This document shows positions 22,216-23,361 of a stretch of DNA of 23,361 nucleotides, piece after piece. How positions within the stretch are numbered: the stretch's first letter is position 1; every line of letters starts with the position of its first letter. The stretch is from Candidatus Methylomirabilis sp. (GTDB lineage Bacteria; Patescibacteriota; Patescibacteriia; DYHP01). The stretch lies in the NCBI GenBank assembly GCA_020724105.1, contig DYHP01000010.1:1-23361 (forward strand), written 5' to 3'. Made by a program: the position numbers and the translations under genes. A model generated the notes under the pieces. It saw nothing but the letters and a program-made list of their open reading frames with translations, had not been told where the DNA came from and did not search any database.

Positions 22216-23292
22216 TGTCAAGGCTGTACAATGTCAACACATCTTGGAGACATAGTTAATGTTAAATTTGATTTTTAAGTACTCAGCAGGCGTTAATTGA
22301 TTTAACGATTCATGAGGACGATAGGTATTGTAATTGTATAGATATACTTGTAATCGTTTGTTCAATTCGGTTAAGTTGCTTGTTAGATTCCCCATGCTGT
22401 AAAATTCCTCCTCGTCAGTTCGGTGTGAGCGTTCTACGAAGGCATTATCCTCAGGCGTCCTTAAATGGCTAAAAACCCTCTTGATTCCCTGTTTCTCGCA
22501 CTATTTGTCAACCAGACTTTTGAATTCAGAGCCATTATCCGTTTGTATCTCTTGGACTCTAAAAGGAAACGAACTTTTTAATTGGCCAAGGAAGTGAACT
22601 ACTTTGTCTTGGTGTTTAGTGCGATAAACCCAAGCAAACTCGATTTTAGAAGCGCAGTCAATTGCGGTTGCTTGGTATGCTTTCTCGCCGTTTGAGAATC
22701 TCAGGTGTTTTAGGTCAACTTGAACCCTTTCCCCGGCAAAAACGCAATCTTTTCGCTCTACTCTGACGACTTTGCGTCTTGAACGATAAGGGATAATCAA
22801 ATCTCTTTTCTTCAAAACGCGGTAAATGGTTAAGTCGGACACGCCAAGAGCATAATCCCTCTTTAAAACCGCTTTTAATTTCTTTGGCCCCCATCTTAGA
22901 TTCTCCCTTTTGACTTGAACGATTAACTCGCGAACCTCCGGCGTGATTTGCTTTGGCGATGTTTTGGGCTTGCGGGATTTAGATTCCAATGATTTAATAT
23001 TCATTGGATCGTACCATGCTTTCCAATACCAGAGGGTGCTTTCCGCGATGCCGAAATGTCGCGCCGTTAGCGCGGCATTTCTTGTTTTCGCGTAAAAGTC
23101 CATCCACTTAAGTCTGAGTTTTGCTTCGGGACTTAACCGAAGGTTCATTTTTGAAGCCATATATTCAAGGGTTAATAGTTCATTAATATAATGATAACCC
23201 TTAGGTAATGGTTTGGCAAAACGATGGTAGACTTTTGGCCACATATGCCTAAAAGCCTCCGAAATGTATTGTAATTGTACAGCCTCTTGACA
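22216..23292 (-). mobile_element. IS481-like insertion sequence
   Basis: About 1.08 kb. Left end TGTCAAGGCTGTACAATG (from 22216) and the inverse right end TGTCAAGAGGCTGTACAATT (to 23292) are imperfect terminal inverted repeats beginning with TGT. Similarity runs further inward (ACAAYACATYTYGGAG). They frame one DDE transposase frame on the minus strand. No clear target-site duplication is visible. IS481-like is assigned from the single-ORF layout, helix-turn-helix N-terminus and integrase core. Confidence 0.8.
22234..23244 (-). pseudogene. IS481-like transposase interrupted by one amber codon
   Basis: From ATG 23244 the product runs MWPKVYHRFAKPL..., with a helix-turn-helix (about 45-85, ARHFGIAESTLWYW), a second HTH (about 100-150), then the DDE integrase core: first Asp in RVQVDLKHL, second in QTDNGSEF. 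At 22503-22501 the frame meets TAG directly after FKSLVDK. The same frame then goes on without any other defect: CEKQGIKRVFSHLRTPEDNAFVERSHRTDEEEF... (with the catalytic Glu) to TGA at 22236-22234, 336 codons in all. A Tyr codon mutated to TAG explains this. The 247-aa product lacks the catalytic Glu, so the copy is likely inactive. GGAGG lies 11 nt before ATG 23244. Confidence 0.85.
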
Positions 23293-23361
23293 AATTTTTG
23301 AATTTATGGTAATGTTCCCATAGAGACAAGAATCCCAATGGGAATAGGCCTGTTGGGATGA
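23293..23361. other. Right edge, no feature seen
   Basis: Short AT-rich sequence outside the insertion element, with a TCCCAATGGGA-type palindrome near 23335-23345. Too little to assign. Confidence 0.3.

Noticed and set aside
22501..23244. Recoded stop codons in this organism
   Set aside because: Only one in-frame TAG in a transposase is seen, and TGA, TAA and TAG-type stops close other genes normally, so a nonsense mutation is simpler.

Overview
The window reads as a chromosomal segment of a small-genome bacterium, most likely a member of Patescibacteria/CPR (perhaps Parcubacteria-like). This rests on a 23S rRNA gene swollen by several large insertions, a 23S gene with no 16S directly upstream, tRNA-Gly without an encoded CCA, short lone metabolic genes, and intergenic DNA full of palindromes and AT-rich microrepeats. 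TGA serves as a normal stop (for example in gdhA and the 12737 gene), so UGA is not recoded. The lineage is an inference from these traits, not a phylogenetic result.

Layout. 1-6864 is read on the minus strand: tRNA-Leu(UAG), a secreted LTD/OB-fold surface protein, glutamate dehydrogenase, tRNA-Gly(GCC), an rRNA promoter and boxA, then the 23S gene, which runs off the left edge. 6870-7050 holds a tRNA-like element and an inverted copy of its 5' half. 7250-10210 on the plus strand carries a small membrane-anchored orphan, a repeat-rich gap, a polytopic membrane protein and a ROK sugar kinase. A GH2 beta-mannosidase (minus) faces them and is divergent from two tandem paralogous membrane-anchored proteins of unknown function (12737-14846). 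A wreck of a second copy of the polytopic membrane protein follows. 15419-18594 (minus) is an amino-acid module: a shikimate-kinase-family kinase, aspartokinase and homoserine dehydrogenase. 18987-20732 is a PolX DNA polymerase with a PHP domain, followed by a frameshifted cupredoxin gene, a SAM methyltransferase, and an IS481-like element whose transposase carries one amber codon.

The most striking property of the window is that repeat DNA does not respect gene borders. Short perfect palindromes and microrepeats typical of the intergenic regions also sit inside the 23S gene, inside glutamate dehydrogenase (three in-frame patches), probably in PolX, and at the C-terminal ends of homoserine dehydrogenase, the shikimate-kinase-like protein and the LTD protein. 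One 19-nt palindrome is identical in the 23S gene and in a MITE-like element 17 kb away. At least four dispersed repeat families are visible: GACTTACGC-ended MITEs, TGTCATT/AATGACA double hairpins, GCATCC/ACACCC hairpin pairs, and GACTTAAAGTC-type palindromes.

Functionally, ROK kinase, beta-mannosidase and the two anchored proteins could form a small glycan-handling set. Aspartokinase and homoserine dehydrogenase lead from aspartate to homoserine; the neighbouring kinase has altered shikimate-site residues and could be the missing homoserine kinase (inference).
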